Below are positions 1-12,450 of a stretch of DNA of 15,357 nucleotides, piece after piece (positions within the stretch are counted from its first letter, which is position 1; the number at the start of each line of letters is the position of its first letter). A program made the position numbers and the translations under genes. Origin of the DNA: Dinochytrium kinnereticum (taxonomy: Eukaryota > Chytridiomycota > Chytridiomycetes > Chytridiales > Chytridiaceae); NCBI GenBank assembly GCA_027604005.1, contig JADGJT010000475.1:1-15357 (forward strand), read 5' to 3'. The notes beneath the pieces were generated by a model. That model did no database searches. It had not been told where the DNA came from and saw nothing but the letters and a program-made list of their open reading frames with translations.

Positions 1-1064
1 ATTTCTCCGCAGCGATAGCACTTCGTGTCTTGTCCGCTGTGGTCTCCTTCCCCCTTTATTTGGGATGGACCTGGTCGCCCAAGTGGTGAGTTGTTGGCGT
101 CATCCCGGTTGCTGGGTGGTTGGTGGCCTGGTTGCCGTTGAGGCAGTTGAGAGTTGGACCTTGGGCGACTGTTCATAAGTGGTTGGAACCGTCGAGCCAT
201 AGTGTTGCTGGGGGGGACTTGGCGACCAGGGGAAAGGGTTCCGTTTCCTCAATGGCGTGGTTGGATTCGTCTGCCTTGGCCCCGGAGGATTCTAGTGTGC
301 AGGGCAGCGTCATTGTTAGTAGGACGGTGCGGTGCGATATCTCTAGCGGCGTTGCGAAGTGCGGCGACCGCTTTGAAGATGTCGGTTATATCGGTTCGTG
401 CCCTATGGGCATTTCGAATGGCGCCAAATACCTCAGCGGGTAAGCCAGCATAAAGGACATATCTGGTAGTTTTGAAAGTGTCTAGGTCGCCGAAAGAAGG
501 TGCTTCGGGGTCGGAGGCGGCCTCGGTGGCTGCCTTGAGTGCACGGCCGCGAAGCTTAAAGAATCGTTTGAGATACGATTCCAGGGTTTCGCCGTCGAGC
601 ATCTTGATGTTCCTGTACTCGTCGACTAATGATTGGCGTTGTTCATGAGTCGAGAGCCCGAATTGTTGTCTGAGGATCCCCATAGCAATGGCCGCGAACT
701 TTGGTGGTTTTCCATCACTAAGAAATGCGGTAAGTTCTGGTTCCATCTTCGACTTAATGATGGAGATTGCACTCAAGTTTTCCTCGTAGGTGCCGGGGAA
801 AGGGTGACGGGTGTCCCTGTTGAATGGCAAGTATCGATAGTAGCGGTCGTTTGCGCAGACAAAGTCAGCGAGGCCGTCACGTATGCCAAACTGTTCGGCT
901 TGCTCGAGGGTGTACCCAGGATTAACGGATTCGTTGATGGTTTCTTCTGAGACCGTATGGAGGATCTTGGAACGTGCGAGGAGTTCCAGGACGTTGTCAT
1001 GCCAGGTTAAGAAGTCGCCGCCAAAGGAGAGGGGGGTGATGTAGGAGGAGGTTGGGATCTTCAT
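1..1064 (-). pseudogene. Copia-type Gag with one in-frame stop and a truncated CCHC zinc knuckle
   Basis: The ATG at 1064 (minus) gives a frame to a TGA at 251-249. The frame is open further upstream to 1124, but no earlier ATG was seen. Near the start, LSFGGDFLTWHDNVLELL resembles the 'G-x-N-Y-x-x-W' opening of copia Gag (UBN2-like). Later, NIKMLDGETLESYLKRFFKL matches the 'lKM-x-dgesv-x-x-yl-x-rf' stretch of the same family. Past the TGA the same frame stays open from 248 to 1. It encodes a Pro/Gln/Asn/Arg-rich linker and then TKCYRCGE, the first half of a CX2CX4HX4C knuckle cut by the window edge. Conserved coding sense across the stop suggests a recent nonsense mutation; programmed readthrough is the alternative. 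Gag would package RNA in virus-like particles. Confidence 0.72.
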
Positions 1065-1230
1065 AGTTGAGTTAGGGATAGGGATCTGGGGCAACAAGAC
1101 TCTTAATCTTTTGAGATATCCCACGCCACTAAATGATCAATAACTGCTCAATCGAAGTGGGGTGCGAGGTGCCTCCGAGACTGTGTAGTTTCCGCCTTGA
1201 TGTACCTCATTATATCTCTGTAGATACCCA

Positions 1231-1360
1231 TGATGTACCTTTTCAGATACTTTCTCGGATACCCTATCCTCAGCCTCATCTGCACCGTGTAGGGTGGCGT
1301 GTAGGCCATGTTGCCGCCCATCATGGCAAGGACGCGTCACCTTACGCGTCATTTGCAACA
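1231..1360 (-). repeat. Possible 5' LTR of the copia-like element
   Basis: On the minus strand this 130 bp segment begins TGTTGCAAATG and ends GGTACATCA. It is followed at 1230 by TGGGTATCTACAGAG, a primer-binding-site-like sequence, and about 165 bp later by the Gag ATG. It contains two copies of TGACGCGT 4 bp apart, each with an ACGCGT palindrome (plus 1332-1337 and 1344-1349), which look like upstream enhancer sites. GGTACATCA occurs again 34 bp downstream, so the 3' end of the LTR is ambiguous. Without the partner LTR this is a guess. Confidence 0.25.
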
Positions 1361-1815
1361 TCTGTCTACTCCCAAAGTTACCACAATAAACTGCAGTACT
1401 CGTCAACAGTAACAGAAAAAACAACAACAAAAAAAAAGAGAAAGAAAAAGAAAAAAGGCAAGAGAAAAAAAAACAAGAAAAAAAACAAGAGAAAAAAAAA
1501 ACGGTTGTGGTGGCGGACGTGGCGGCAGAGAGAGGCGAGGACAGAAAGCAAGCACTTGCATTCCCTGCCTGTCTGCGGTGGAGTTTTCGGCTTTGGGGGT
1601 CTGTTTGGGATCGCCAAAACAAACCTGAAAATTCACAGCAAAAACAAGACTAGTTCACACTTGACATTTCAGCAGCCAAAACAACCAAAACACCCCTCTG
1701 CCTGCTGCCATCGCCGCCTCCCTCCACTCCTCTCCACCCACACCACCGCCAGTTCTCGTCGTCCTTCTCCTATTCTGGAACTCCTCTCGCCTGTCCTTAC
1801 GCTGTTCACACGGAG
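1361..1815 (+). promoter_or_regulatory. Upstream region of the fusion gene, with an A/G-rich tract
   Basis: No supported gene lies here. Long open frames on both strands are products of the low-complexity run (poly-Lys on plus, poly-Phe on minus). The segment from about 1650 to 1815 is C-rich with many CCA/CTC runs (ACACCCCTCTGCC, CACCCACACCACC), typical of a fungal 5' leader just before the ATG at 1816. No clear TATA box was found. Confidence 0.35.
1412..1502 (+). repeat. A-rich low-complexity tract with interspersed G and C
   Basis: About 90 bases of almost pure A with scattered G and a few C (patterns such as AAAAAAGAGAAAG and AAAACAAGAAAA). It lies between the possible LTR end and the fusion gene. 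Poly(dA:dT)-rich tracts of this kind usually exclude nucleosomes in fungal promoters; that role here is inferred. Confidence 0.7.
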
Positions 1816-4800
1816 ATGGACAACAACGGTCACTGGGGCATCCTGCGAGGCCCTTCGCTGCTGGACGGCAAGTTCCGGAAGAAGGGCAACGACAGAGGGT
1901 AACAGCGTCTTGCCGTCTTTTCATCCGTTTCAGCTATTCGTTTCATAGATCTGAGCGTTCGTTTCCTAATCCTTTGAATCATTTATCTTCAGCATCTGGC
2001 ATACTTGGAAACGGCAGTCATCCTTCTTCAAGCTTGCAGCGTTGATCATTGCAGTCTGCCTCACCCTCGCTTTCTTCGCATCCAAGCAAGACAACGCTCA
2101 GAGTGATGGCACACTCTTTTCCAAGATACCGTCAAAGAGAAAGGGAACCAAGGATTCATGCAGGAACATGGATGTTGCGATGCCCCGCATTCCGCAATCC
2201 ACTGACGATGGCAGGCTTGCTCTCGTTACTGGTGGAGCTGGTGAGACTCTCGCATTTTTGTTATTGTTGCTGTTTAAGTGTATACTCATTAATAACTCTT
2301 TCTCTATTGTTTTGGTACCTCACCATCTAATCAGGCTTCATCGGATCTAATGTCCGTCAAATCGATTCATTCACGTTCCTTACTCATAAACTAACTCCAT
2401 TTTCCCGCATAGCTGGTTGACCGTCTTTTGACCCTTGGCTACCGAGTCCGCATCCTTGACAACCTTTCCACCGGGTCCATTCGCAACATCCCCATCGACG
2501 ACGAGAAAGTCGAGTTCATCTTTGGTGATGCCACCAACCTCAATGTCGTTGAAAGCGCTGTCAAAGGAGTCGACACCATTTTCCACCTTTCTATACAACG
2601 AGATCGTGCCGCCTCCTCCCCTCAAAAAATCCGGAATTTGATCGAGTCTAATACTTTGGGCATTTGGAGTGAGTTCCTGTCAATTAGAGTTCTGCAGCTA
2701 ACATTTCAAATAGATGTGCTTGAGGCGGCTAGTGCTCATAATGTTTCGAAGGTTGTCTACACCAGCTCTTTTCTATCCCATGGAGATGTGTTAAACAAGA
2801 CGAACGAATCGGGTGCTCGCATCGTCTCTGAATTCGGGGGAGAGTACTTTGTTAAGTCCCTTCACACTCTTTTCAAGATTCCTACTGGTAAGTCTTTTCA
2901 AGTTCTTGCCGTTTTAAAACAATTCACAAACCATTTTGTTTGTTTTGAAGTCATTGCCAAGCTACCCTCAGCATACGGGCCTCGTCAGGAGGACCGAGGT
3001 GTCCTACGACTCGACAAAGACCCTGGGGAGTTTCAAAACGATGACATCAACGCATCCTACGACTTTATTCATGTCTATGACATTGTCGAAGGTCTGATTT
3101 TAGCAGCTCAAGAACCCGCTGCGGCTGGTGAATCGATCGAACTTGGGTCAGGTATCGCCGTGAAAATCAAAGACCTGAAAGACAAGTTCTCCCTTACTTC
3201 TTCGTCTTTTGGACGCTCGGATGAAGGCGGATTCGTCGCTGATACTTGCAAGATGAAAAAGATATTGGGGTGCAAATCTCAGAGGCAGATTGAGGAGGAG
3301 ATGCCCAGACTTTTGAAGGCTGCTAGTAAGGGGGATGTTTTCGCTCAGCCTTGGTATGATGATAGGATGATGCGGTCGACTCCTTGGTTGCTTCCTCTTG
3401 GGTAAGTGTTTGTTTCATATCTAGTGCTTCGGTTGTTGAAGACATTTTGTAACTAACCTATTGAACAAAGCATGAAGCATGCTCTTCCCTGGATTGGGCT
3501 GACTGGAAAGCTTGACGAGCTCCTAGACCGAATTAATCCTGAGGACAAGACCATTAGCTTGGTTCTTTGGAATGATGAGCCTAGGTGGGCATCTCTTGCT
3601 TTTTCCACTTTTTTTCACGTTTCTTCTTTTCTTTTCTTTTCCTTTTCCTTCATCTCCTTTCCATTTTTCCTTTAATTGCTAACCACTTTTTTTTTTTAGA
3701 TTTCTGGTATTGAACCATATCTACTCTCTTGTTGCAAAGGGAAAGGCAGCTTCTTACATCATTGGTGCTTCGGGCGAGAACCTGAAGGAATGTCTTAGAC
3801 TTAACTTTCCTTGCTGGGATATTTCAAACGAGAAAGGAGATCTCAATAAGCCCCGCCTCCTAGCTCACTTGGCCCTAATTTTCTTAAAGAAAGGCTACAA
3901 CGTGCACCTCGGCGAGATGTGCGTACCTCTTTTTAACAATCTATTCTTGTGTTAAAATCATATTTAGGAACTCGGTGTATCAAGGAACCATCAAGACCGC
4001 ATACGGAAAATTTGAGAACGCCGATGTTGTCCTCAAGCAAAACGTATGTGGAGTTTCTAAACCCTTAACGCTTTGCTAATTTTATTCCCTCCTCAGCTTG
4101 ACTCACCTTTCCAAATCCACAACGAGAACGCTTTTATCAAATCCAACCACCGGTCTATCCACATGTTTGATACTCTTTCCACAAACGCCAAAGACGAAGG
4201 ATTCTTTGAATCCCTCAACTCCATCCAAGACACATGGGCAAACTGTTTCGATCCCCAGCAGTGCTCTGAGATCAACAGCAAGGATTCCCGCGCCTCACTC
4301 GCCCTCTTTTTAAATCCGATGCAATGCACTCCGAGCTTGTTCCACCCTGATCAGGAGGAAGATAGGTACTTCCTTACCTCGGCTTGCTTTGAACAGGATG
4401 GCGACCATAAAGTCACGTTTGGGAGCCAGAAGGGCTGGCTTATTCGTGAGTGCTCTGGCGATGCCGATGCATGCAGTCTTCATCAGTATGTTCCAATTGA
4501 ATGGCTACAGTCCCCAAGCTTCATTCGTCAGTTTGGCCCACACGGTGACCCTCCTGCTTTCATAATGAACTGGACACCGTCGTACCTTGCGGATGTCAGT
4601 GTTCAGAAGCTTTTGGAAGCGCCGTGGTTGGCTCCGCGGAGGCAGAAGATTTTTGAGTGGCAGGGACATCATAATAGTTTTGATCAGATGTTGGAGATTC
4701 AGGCTGTTCAGAAAAGGATAAGCTTGATCTACTTTAATAAGGGATTTTGGAAGGTCGCTTCAAACTGCCTTCATTCTATGGTGAAGTATGGAAAGGCACC

Positions 4801-6089
4801 CAATCATATTATTGCTGCTCGTAAGTTTTTGGATTTAATTTTGGTGGATGTTTTTCTCTTCCTCTGATATATGTACTGAACGTTCCGCTCCTTTAGTTGA
4901 CTCACCCACTCTTGACCATTGCCTTGAGAAGAACCTTCCCTGTGTCAACGGATCTTCTCTTACCATTAAGAACATGGACTCGGGTTATAGCTGGAACGAG
5001 ATGCATTGGCTGAAGCCTGCTATGGCCAATTATGCTGTCAACCTAGGATACGTTGTGCATGCTGGTGATGCCGATATTGTAAGTTTGATATACCAGATTT
5101 TTTTAGCCAGCTCCCCTATACTGTATCACTAATCATTTGGAAAGTCATACATCAGAGATATCTGGAGCTCGTACATGTCTCTTCAGGAAAGGACCGGGGC
5201 GGATCTCATTGCCACCGATGACAAGCCATACTCCCCACTCAATACTGGTAACGTCCTTCTCATGCCCACATTCCGCACAAGAGCTCTGTACTCCCACTAC
5301 GTCACCCTCGGCACTCAGCGCCCAACCGCCAACGATCAGTACCTTTTCCACGAATTCCAGCACAAGAACTTTAAGATCTGCAAGACCAAGGCAGAGTGTG
5401 ACTCTATCCACGAAAAACACGGCAAAGAGATCATGGCCGCCATTTTCATTCTTCCGACCCCCCACAGCGGATGCTACTGGGACGACGTCAAGTCTCCGGA
5501 AGGCATCGACGACTACGTGTGCAACACCCACGCTCAGCACTTTATGTACGAGCATGGTGCTTGCAAAGGTGGTGAGAAGTTTGAGTGGCTCCGGGATTAT
5601 AAGGCGTATTTCCTTCTTGAGTGTGGGGATAAACAGGACTGTCCTTACATTCCTGCGGCGTGGATGGGTCAGAAACACCCGATGATTCCTTGTGGGCCTG
5701 AGATCACTTGGAGCATTTTCCCTAGTGATAACCCTGCGTTTGGGAAGAAGGAGAATGACCAGGAAGATGACATGGAGATGAATAGGCCTAGTGAGAAGAA
5801 GGAGACAGAGACGAAGGACTCGGAGAAGAAGGATACGGAGAAGAAGGACTCGGAGAAGAAGGACTCGGAGAAGAAGGACTCGGAGAAGAAGGACTCGGAG
5901 AAGAAGGAGTCAGAGAAGAAGGGGTCAGAGAATAAGGAGTCAGAGAAGGCGGAAGATAAAAAGGAGACAGACAAGTCTTCAGATAAAAAGGAATCAGAGC
6001 AAAAGTCTGAGAAAAAGGAGTCAGAGTCAGAGAAAAAGGAAATGGGGGACCACAAGGCAGAGAAGAAAGAAAAGGATGATGATGCTTGA
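1816..6089 (+). CDS. Membrane-anchored SDR (epimerase-like) fused to two tandem glycosyltransferase-like domains
   Basis: Twelve exons: 1816-1898, 1993-2240, 2335-2351, 2413-2668, 2714-2887, 2951-3401, 3471-3584, 3700-3918, 3968-4043, 4097-4820, 4897-5078, 5145-6089. The joined frame is 1162 residues. A single transmembrane segment (about 42-58, after KRQSSFFK) suggests a type II Golgi protein. Residues 104-405 are an extended SDR with an intact NAD motif GGAGFIGSN (108-116), DNLSTG, FGDA and YDFIHVYD, but the catalytic YxxxK is missing. Residues 438-735 and 754-1055 are two alignable copies of a PF03407/GT77-like nucleotide-diphospho-sugar transferase domain. Copy 2 keeps DAD (845-847), an NTG motif and NDQ (911-913). 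Copy 1 has GEMN where copy 2 has GDAD. The tail (about 1064-1162) is Lys/Glu/Asp/Ser-rich. Domain calls are firm for the SDR and good for the transferase fold. Sugar specificity is unknown, though the neighbours suggest galactose or galactofuranose. Confidence 0.85.
2335..2351 (+). other. 17-nt microexon (exon 3) splitting the NAD-binding loop
   Basis: The Rossmann motif GGAGFIGSNLVDRLL is rebuilt only if exon 2 ends at 2240 (before GTGAGA), a 17-base exon covers 2335-2351, and exon 4 starts at 2413. The flanking introns are 94 bp and 61 bp, both GT-AG; the second starts with the unusual donor GTCCGT and has a CTAAC branch site. The fit to the family motif is exact, so the microexon is well supported. 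Confidence 0.82.
5817..5951 (+). repeat. 15-bp coding minisatellite (nine units), Lys/Glu tail
   Basis: Nine tandem units of GACTCGGAGAAGAAG or close variants lie in frame in the last exon of the fusion gene. The first six encode KD(S/T)EK-type pentapeptides and are almost identical; the last three have drifted (GAGTCAGAGAAGAAG and similar). Looser Lys/Glu repeats continue to the stop at 6087. The 15 bp period keeps frame when copy number changes, so tail length probably varies between strains. The tail is likely disordered and highly charged. Confidence 0.9.
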
Positions 6090-6211
6090 TTGTTTGAGAT
6101 GGGGTTCAAATGCCCCGTACGTTCATGAGATGTTTGATTTTTCACCCATGAGAATGCGTACACGCAAAAAGTTACGGCGGCATGTGTTAATATATTCTAA
6201 TTTAATAAGAG

Positions 6212-6217
6212 AATAAA
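6212..6217 (+). terminator. Poly(A) signal AATAAA of the fusion gene
   Basis: AATAAA lies 123 bp past the stop codon, in an AT-rich stretch (TTAATATATTCTAATTTAATAAG). Position and context fit a 3' end signal. Confidence 0.6.
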
Positions 6218-6694
6218 AGTCAGAAAAAATACTGAACGTTTATGTTCTTTCTTTTTAACCTCAACACGTCGGCCAAACTGTATGTCCATCCAATCTTTTC
6301 TTTTTCTTTTTGTTTTGCGATTGCAGCCAGAACATAAAATTATTGAAGCGTCGATCTCCCAAGTTGGAAATCATCAACCTCGTATCTATCGGCAATCCTC
6401 CACAAAAAAAAAGGAGAAAAGGGCCTAGACGCGTCAATGTTTGTTTGTTGGATCTGCAGGCAAAAACACCAAACAAACAAACCTACCCCACGACTTCCCA
6501 TACTTCCCAAGAGGCACCATTGGCGCAGCCCACGTTGTTGTGGCCGATGACAACCCCCAAACAAACAACCATCGACAGGCTCACCCCTTTTTGTTATTTT
6601 AAAAGCCACTGCATTAGCCCGTTCACTTGCATCGGCTTTTCTTGACATCTTCCACCTGCACCTCCATCCAACACAATCGCATTGACCAGCGACA
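6218..6694 (+). promoter_or_regulatory. Promoter and leader of the transporter gene
   Basis: This 477 bp stretch separates two genes on the same strand, and no coding frame fits a family. It holds T-rich runs (6248-6312), an ACAAAAAAAAAGG run near 6400, and repeated CAAACAAACAAAC motifs near 6470 and 6560. A TATTTTAAAAG box at 6595-6604 lies about 90 bp before the ATG and could act as a TATA element. The leader just before the ATG is C/A-rich (CATCTTCCACCTGCACCTCC). Confidence 0.4.
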
Positions 6695-9081
6695 ATGACG
6701 GCCTCCAAAGGAGATGGAAACGATGAGGCTACGCTGCCTCTTACCAACGACGTCCCAAAAGAGGCGCCTGCTGCGAAGGGTGTCCATCCAGCCGTCTACA
6801 TCACCGTTTGGATCTTCTTCTCAAGCGCGACCATCCTTTTCAACAAGTGGATCCTTCACACTCTCAACTTCCGTAAGTCTCCACATATGCGTTCTTACCT
6901 CCTTCAATGTTGTGTCTTTGGATCTTCTTCTTTCATCCGATTCATAATGCTCACAATGGTCATTTCCCTTGTCAACGTGAACAAACAGCCTACCCCATCT
7001 TCCTCACGACATGTCATCTGGTATTCGCCACCATCGCTACCCGCATCCTTAGCCAAACCACCAGCCTTCTCAAGGGGATTCACGACGTCAAGATGAACTG
7101 GGAGGTGTACATGAAGGCTGTCGTCCCCATTGGGTTTTGCTTCTCACTTAGTTTGGTTTTCTCCAACTATGCCTACTTGTATCTCAGTGTTGCTTACATT
7201 CAGATGCTTAAGGTAAAGCATTCTCTGGCTCATCCCCCCTTTTCACCACCTCTTGCTTCATGGTTTGAAACACAAGTCCTTAATTGTTCCCTCTCTATTC
7301 TTTATATTCCATTATGACAGGCGACCACCCCTGTGGCTGTTCTTTTTGCTGGGTACCTCCTTCGCGTAGAGAAGTATGACCCCGTCATTCTGGCAAAGGT
7401 CAGCATCATCGTGGTGGGAGTCATGGTTGCTTCTTACGGCGAGTTTGAGTTTGTACTTTTGGGTGTTATTCTGCAGAGTTTGGGAATTGCCGCTGAGGCC
7501 ACCCGCCTTGTCCTTGTTCAACAATTGCTCAAAGGATATAACATGGATCCTCTTGTTTCGCTTTACTACTTTGCCCCGGTCAGTGATGCAACTTTTTCGC
7601 TTGTCTGCATGTCTTTTTGCATATCTTTCTTTATTGTCTTCCTTTTTTTGATGAGAGCGACTTCTAACTTTGACCTTGATTTAGATCTGCGCCGTCATCA
7701 ACGCTGGGGCCTTTATCTTCGTTGAAAGCTCTGCATTCAGTATGGCTGCTCTGCAAGGTGTTGGAGCCCCGGTGCTTCTTACCAACTGCACCGTGGCTTT
7801 CTTGCTGAACGTCGCCGTCGTATTCCTGGTAAGAGAATGACTGTCATTTGTTCCTCACCTCACACCAACTTTAAGATCGGAAAGACTTCCTCGCTTGTCA
7901 TGTGTCTCTCTGGTGTTCTCAAGGACATCATCCTCGTCGTTGCCTCCGTCCTTATCTGGTGGACCACTGTCACCCGACTCCAAATCGTCGGCTACGGCAC
8001 CGCCCTTGCGGGTCTCGTTTTATACAAGCAGCCCAACATTGATCGCCGCCGTCTGTTCATGGGATGGGTGGCCATGGTGGTCATTATTGGCCTGAGTGCT
8101 GTTAAGGATGTTAACTGGAACACTGCTTCGTTCACGCCCAGCTACCCTGCAAAGATCTTTTCGACCGTTAAGTCCACTAGCGGCCTGGACTCTTCGGTTG
8201 GAATTGTCATCAGCCACATCAATGAGGACAAGACTGTTTTAGCGAACATGGTTAAGGCCGTCAAGGACGTTGAGTATATCAAGAAACATCTTGGCACCGT
8301 TACTGTCTTTGTCAGGCAGAACGATACTGACGCCGCGGCTCTCAAGACCCTTCTTAAGGCTGACGATATTGTCACGCTTGGATCTGGTGGTGGACATGCC
8401 GAGGCCTACCTTCATTACATCTCGACGAGGTACAGCGAGCTTCCCGACAAGATCATGTTCATTCACGGTGATGCCAGCGGATTCCTTGAGTCTCCTTACG
8501 ATGGATCCGAGTTGACACACAGCATGAACAAAAGGTTGCAGCAGTTGGATGCCGCCACCGGGTTCATGCCGCTTGGAAGGACCTCCGTGAAGAAGTTTGA
8601 TGACAACGAGATTGGCAAGTCACGCGTTCGTGAGATCTTTAGCATGGTGCATCTCAAGGTTGCCCCTGCTCACTTGACGGTGAGTGTGAAATGAAATCGA
8701 GCACTTTTCGTTTTCTTTCTCCTCGTGGTCGTAATGGGGCTTTTACTGAAACTAATTCAATTGTAACAGTTCACGGACGACAACCAGTTCATCGTCAGCG
8801 CCAAGAGAATCCGTCTCACCCCTCAAAAGGTCTTTACTCACCTCAGCGAGATGCTTCAAGTCCCTCAAGATCACTACCTCCACTCCGAGCACCTGGGGTG
8901 GAAGAACCAGACGTCAGCGGAGGACTTGGCGTTGGCTCACTCGGTCGAGTCGTCTTATGGTATCTTCTTCCACTGCTGGGACTCGACCCTTCATGACAGC
9001 TGCAGCAGTGATGATCAGTCGTGCAAGTGCGAGGACGCTCGCTTGGTCCGTCGCTACAATGACTATGTGCTCTCTGAGTAA
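6695..9081 (+). CDS. Nucleotide-sugar/triose-phosphate-type transporter fused to a DUF3431-like domain
   Basis: Six exons: 6695-6872, 6989-7212, 7321-7578, 7685-7828, 7876-8679, 8770-9081; 639 residues. Residues about 30-325 are a TPT/SLC35-type transporter (PF03151): FFSSATILFNKWI, NFPYPIFLTTCHL, SVAYIQMLKATTPV and GKTSSLVMCLSGVLKDIILVV are family landmarks, with about ten hydrophobic helices. After the basic KQPNIDRRRLFM comes an extra helix (331-346). Then comes a DUF3431-like domain (about 377-600) with IVISHINED, GSGGGHAEAYLHYI (437-450) and IHGD (464-467), ending in a Cys-rich tail with an NQTS sequon. DUF3431 has no known reaction. If the transporter part has the usual cytosolic ends, the added helix places the domain in the Golgi lumen. 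The substrate is inferred from the neighbouring mutase to be UDP-Galf or UDP-galactose. Fused domains and splice sites are well supported. Confidence 0.88.
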
Positions 9082-9141
9082 TGTCTACGTGAGGTCTTAC
9101 TATTTTTGTCACTATGTACTTTTCCCGAATGTTCGACTTGT

Positions 9142-9147
9142 AATAAA
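9142..9147 (+). terminator. Poly(A) signal AATAAA of the transporter gene
   Basis: AATAAA about 60 bp past the TAA stop, in the sequence TTGTAATAAACTAATG. Distance and context are normal for a fungal 3' end. Confidence 0.6.
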
Positions 9148-9757
9148 CTAATGAATGTGTTGAGATTATTCCAACCGTTATTGCGGATGTGTTTGTTGAA
9201 TAACCTTAAATCCTGATAGCAAATGATTCATCGTTCTGCAATTGGCCCATAAGCCGATTATCCACTTTAAATGTGTGGCTCATATAAGTTACCACCACTT
9301 CATTTTCTCTTGGTGATTCGAAATCAACAATAGCATCGGGTATGTTGGCCAACCTCTTCAATAATCCTAAGGGTTAATTAAAAGACTTATTTCTTTAAAG
9401 AGCAGTCTGACACATCACAGCCAACAAAAAAATGAAGGAGAAGAAGAAAGCCTGCACAAAAGAGCCATTTATGAAGCCGTGTGAACAATAAAAATGCTAA
9501 ACGTTTATTTAAAAGAGAGCTTCCATTGCAGTCAACGAAAAAAAAACAAAACAAAAAAAAAAAAAATAAGAATAAAGAAAATCAATAAGATATTTGTTTT
9601 GTACGTTCCAATTAAAAAACAGACGACCTTCTTCGAAATATCAAAGTCCAGCGAAGTAAGGTGTAGAACTCTACGCTATTGCGGAAACTTTTGTGACGAA
9701 CGAAGCGACAAAGTAAAGAAAACAGAAAAGATCTGAATAAAATAAACAAGTAAAGCA
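9148..9757. other. AT-rich convergent intergenic region
   Basis: The region lies between the ends of the transporter gene (+) and the mutase gene (-). No gene is recognised: the only sizeable frame (9494-9736) is a Lys-rich product of an A-rich run at 9539-9590. TTTATT at 9504-9509 reads AATAAA on the minus strand and is the only canonical candidate poly(A) signal for the mutase, about 250 bp past its stop. The A-rich run may limit read-through between converging transcripts; that is inference. Confidence 0.5.

Positions 9758-12442
<2,685 letters not shown>

Positions 12443-12450
<8 letters not shown>

Larger units (their letters stand above)
1..1360 (-). mobile_element. Ty1/copia-like LTR retroelement, 5' part, running off the left edge
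   Basis: The minus strand carries a Gag-like frame followed by a CCHC zinc-knuckle start at the window edge. Pol would lie beyond position 1 and is not visible. The outer limit is tentative: reading the minus strand, TGTTGC begins at 1360 and a CA ends at 1231, immediately followed by a TGGGTATC sequence that could be a primer-binding site. That would make a 130 bp LTR with TG/CA ends. No second LTR or target-site duplication can be checked here. The retroelement identity rests on Gag and is fairly secure; the LTR boundary is weak. Confidence 0.7.

Noticed and set aside
1133..1948. A 271-residue plus-strand frame with a poly-Lys core
   Set aside because: It spans the A/G-rich tract, overlaps the first exon of the fusion gene in another frame, and shows no family similarity; the Lys run is a product of base composition.
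5137..5685. Plus-strand 182-residue Ser/Thr-rich frame
   Set aside because: It is out of frame with the transferase exon, which carries the conserved NTG and NDQ motifs in the same bases.
5669..6163. Minus-strand frame with repeated Ser/Phe pentads
   Set aside because: It is the reverse complement of the 15-bp coding minisatellite, whose sense frame continues a clear protein.
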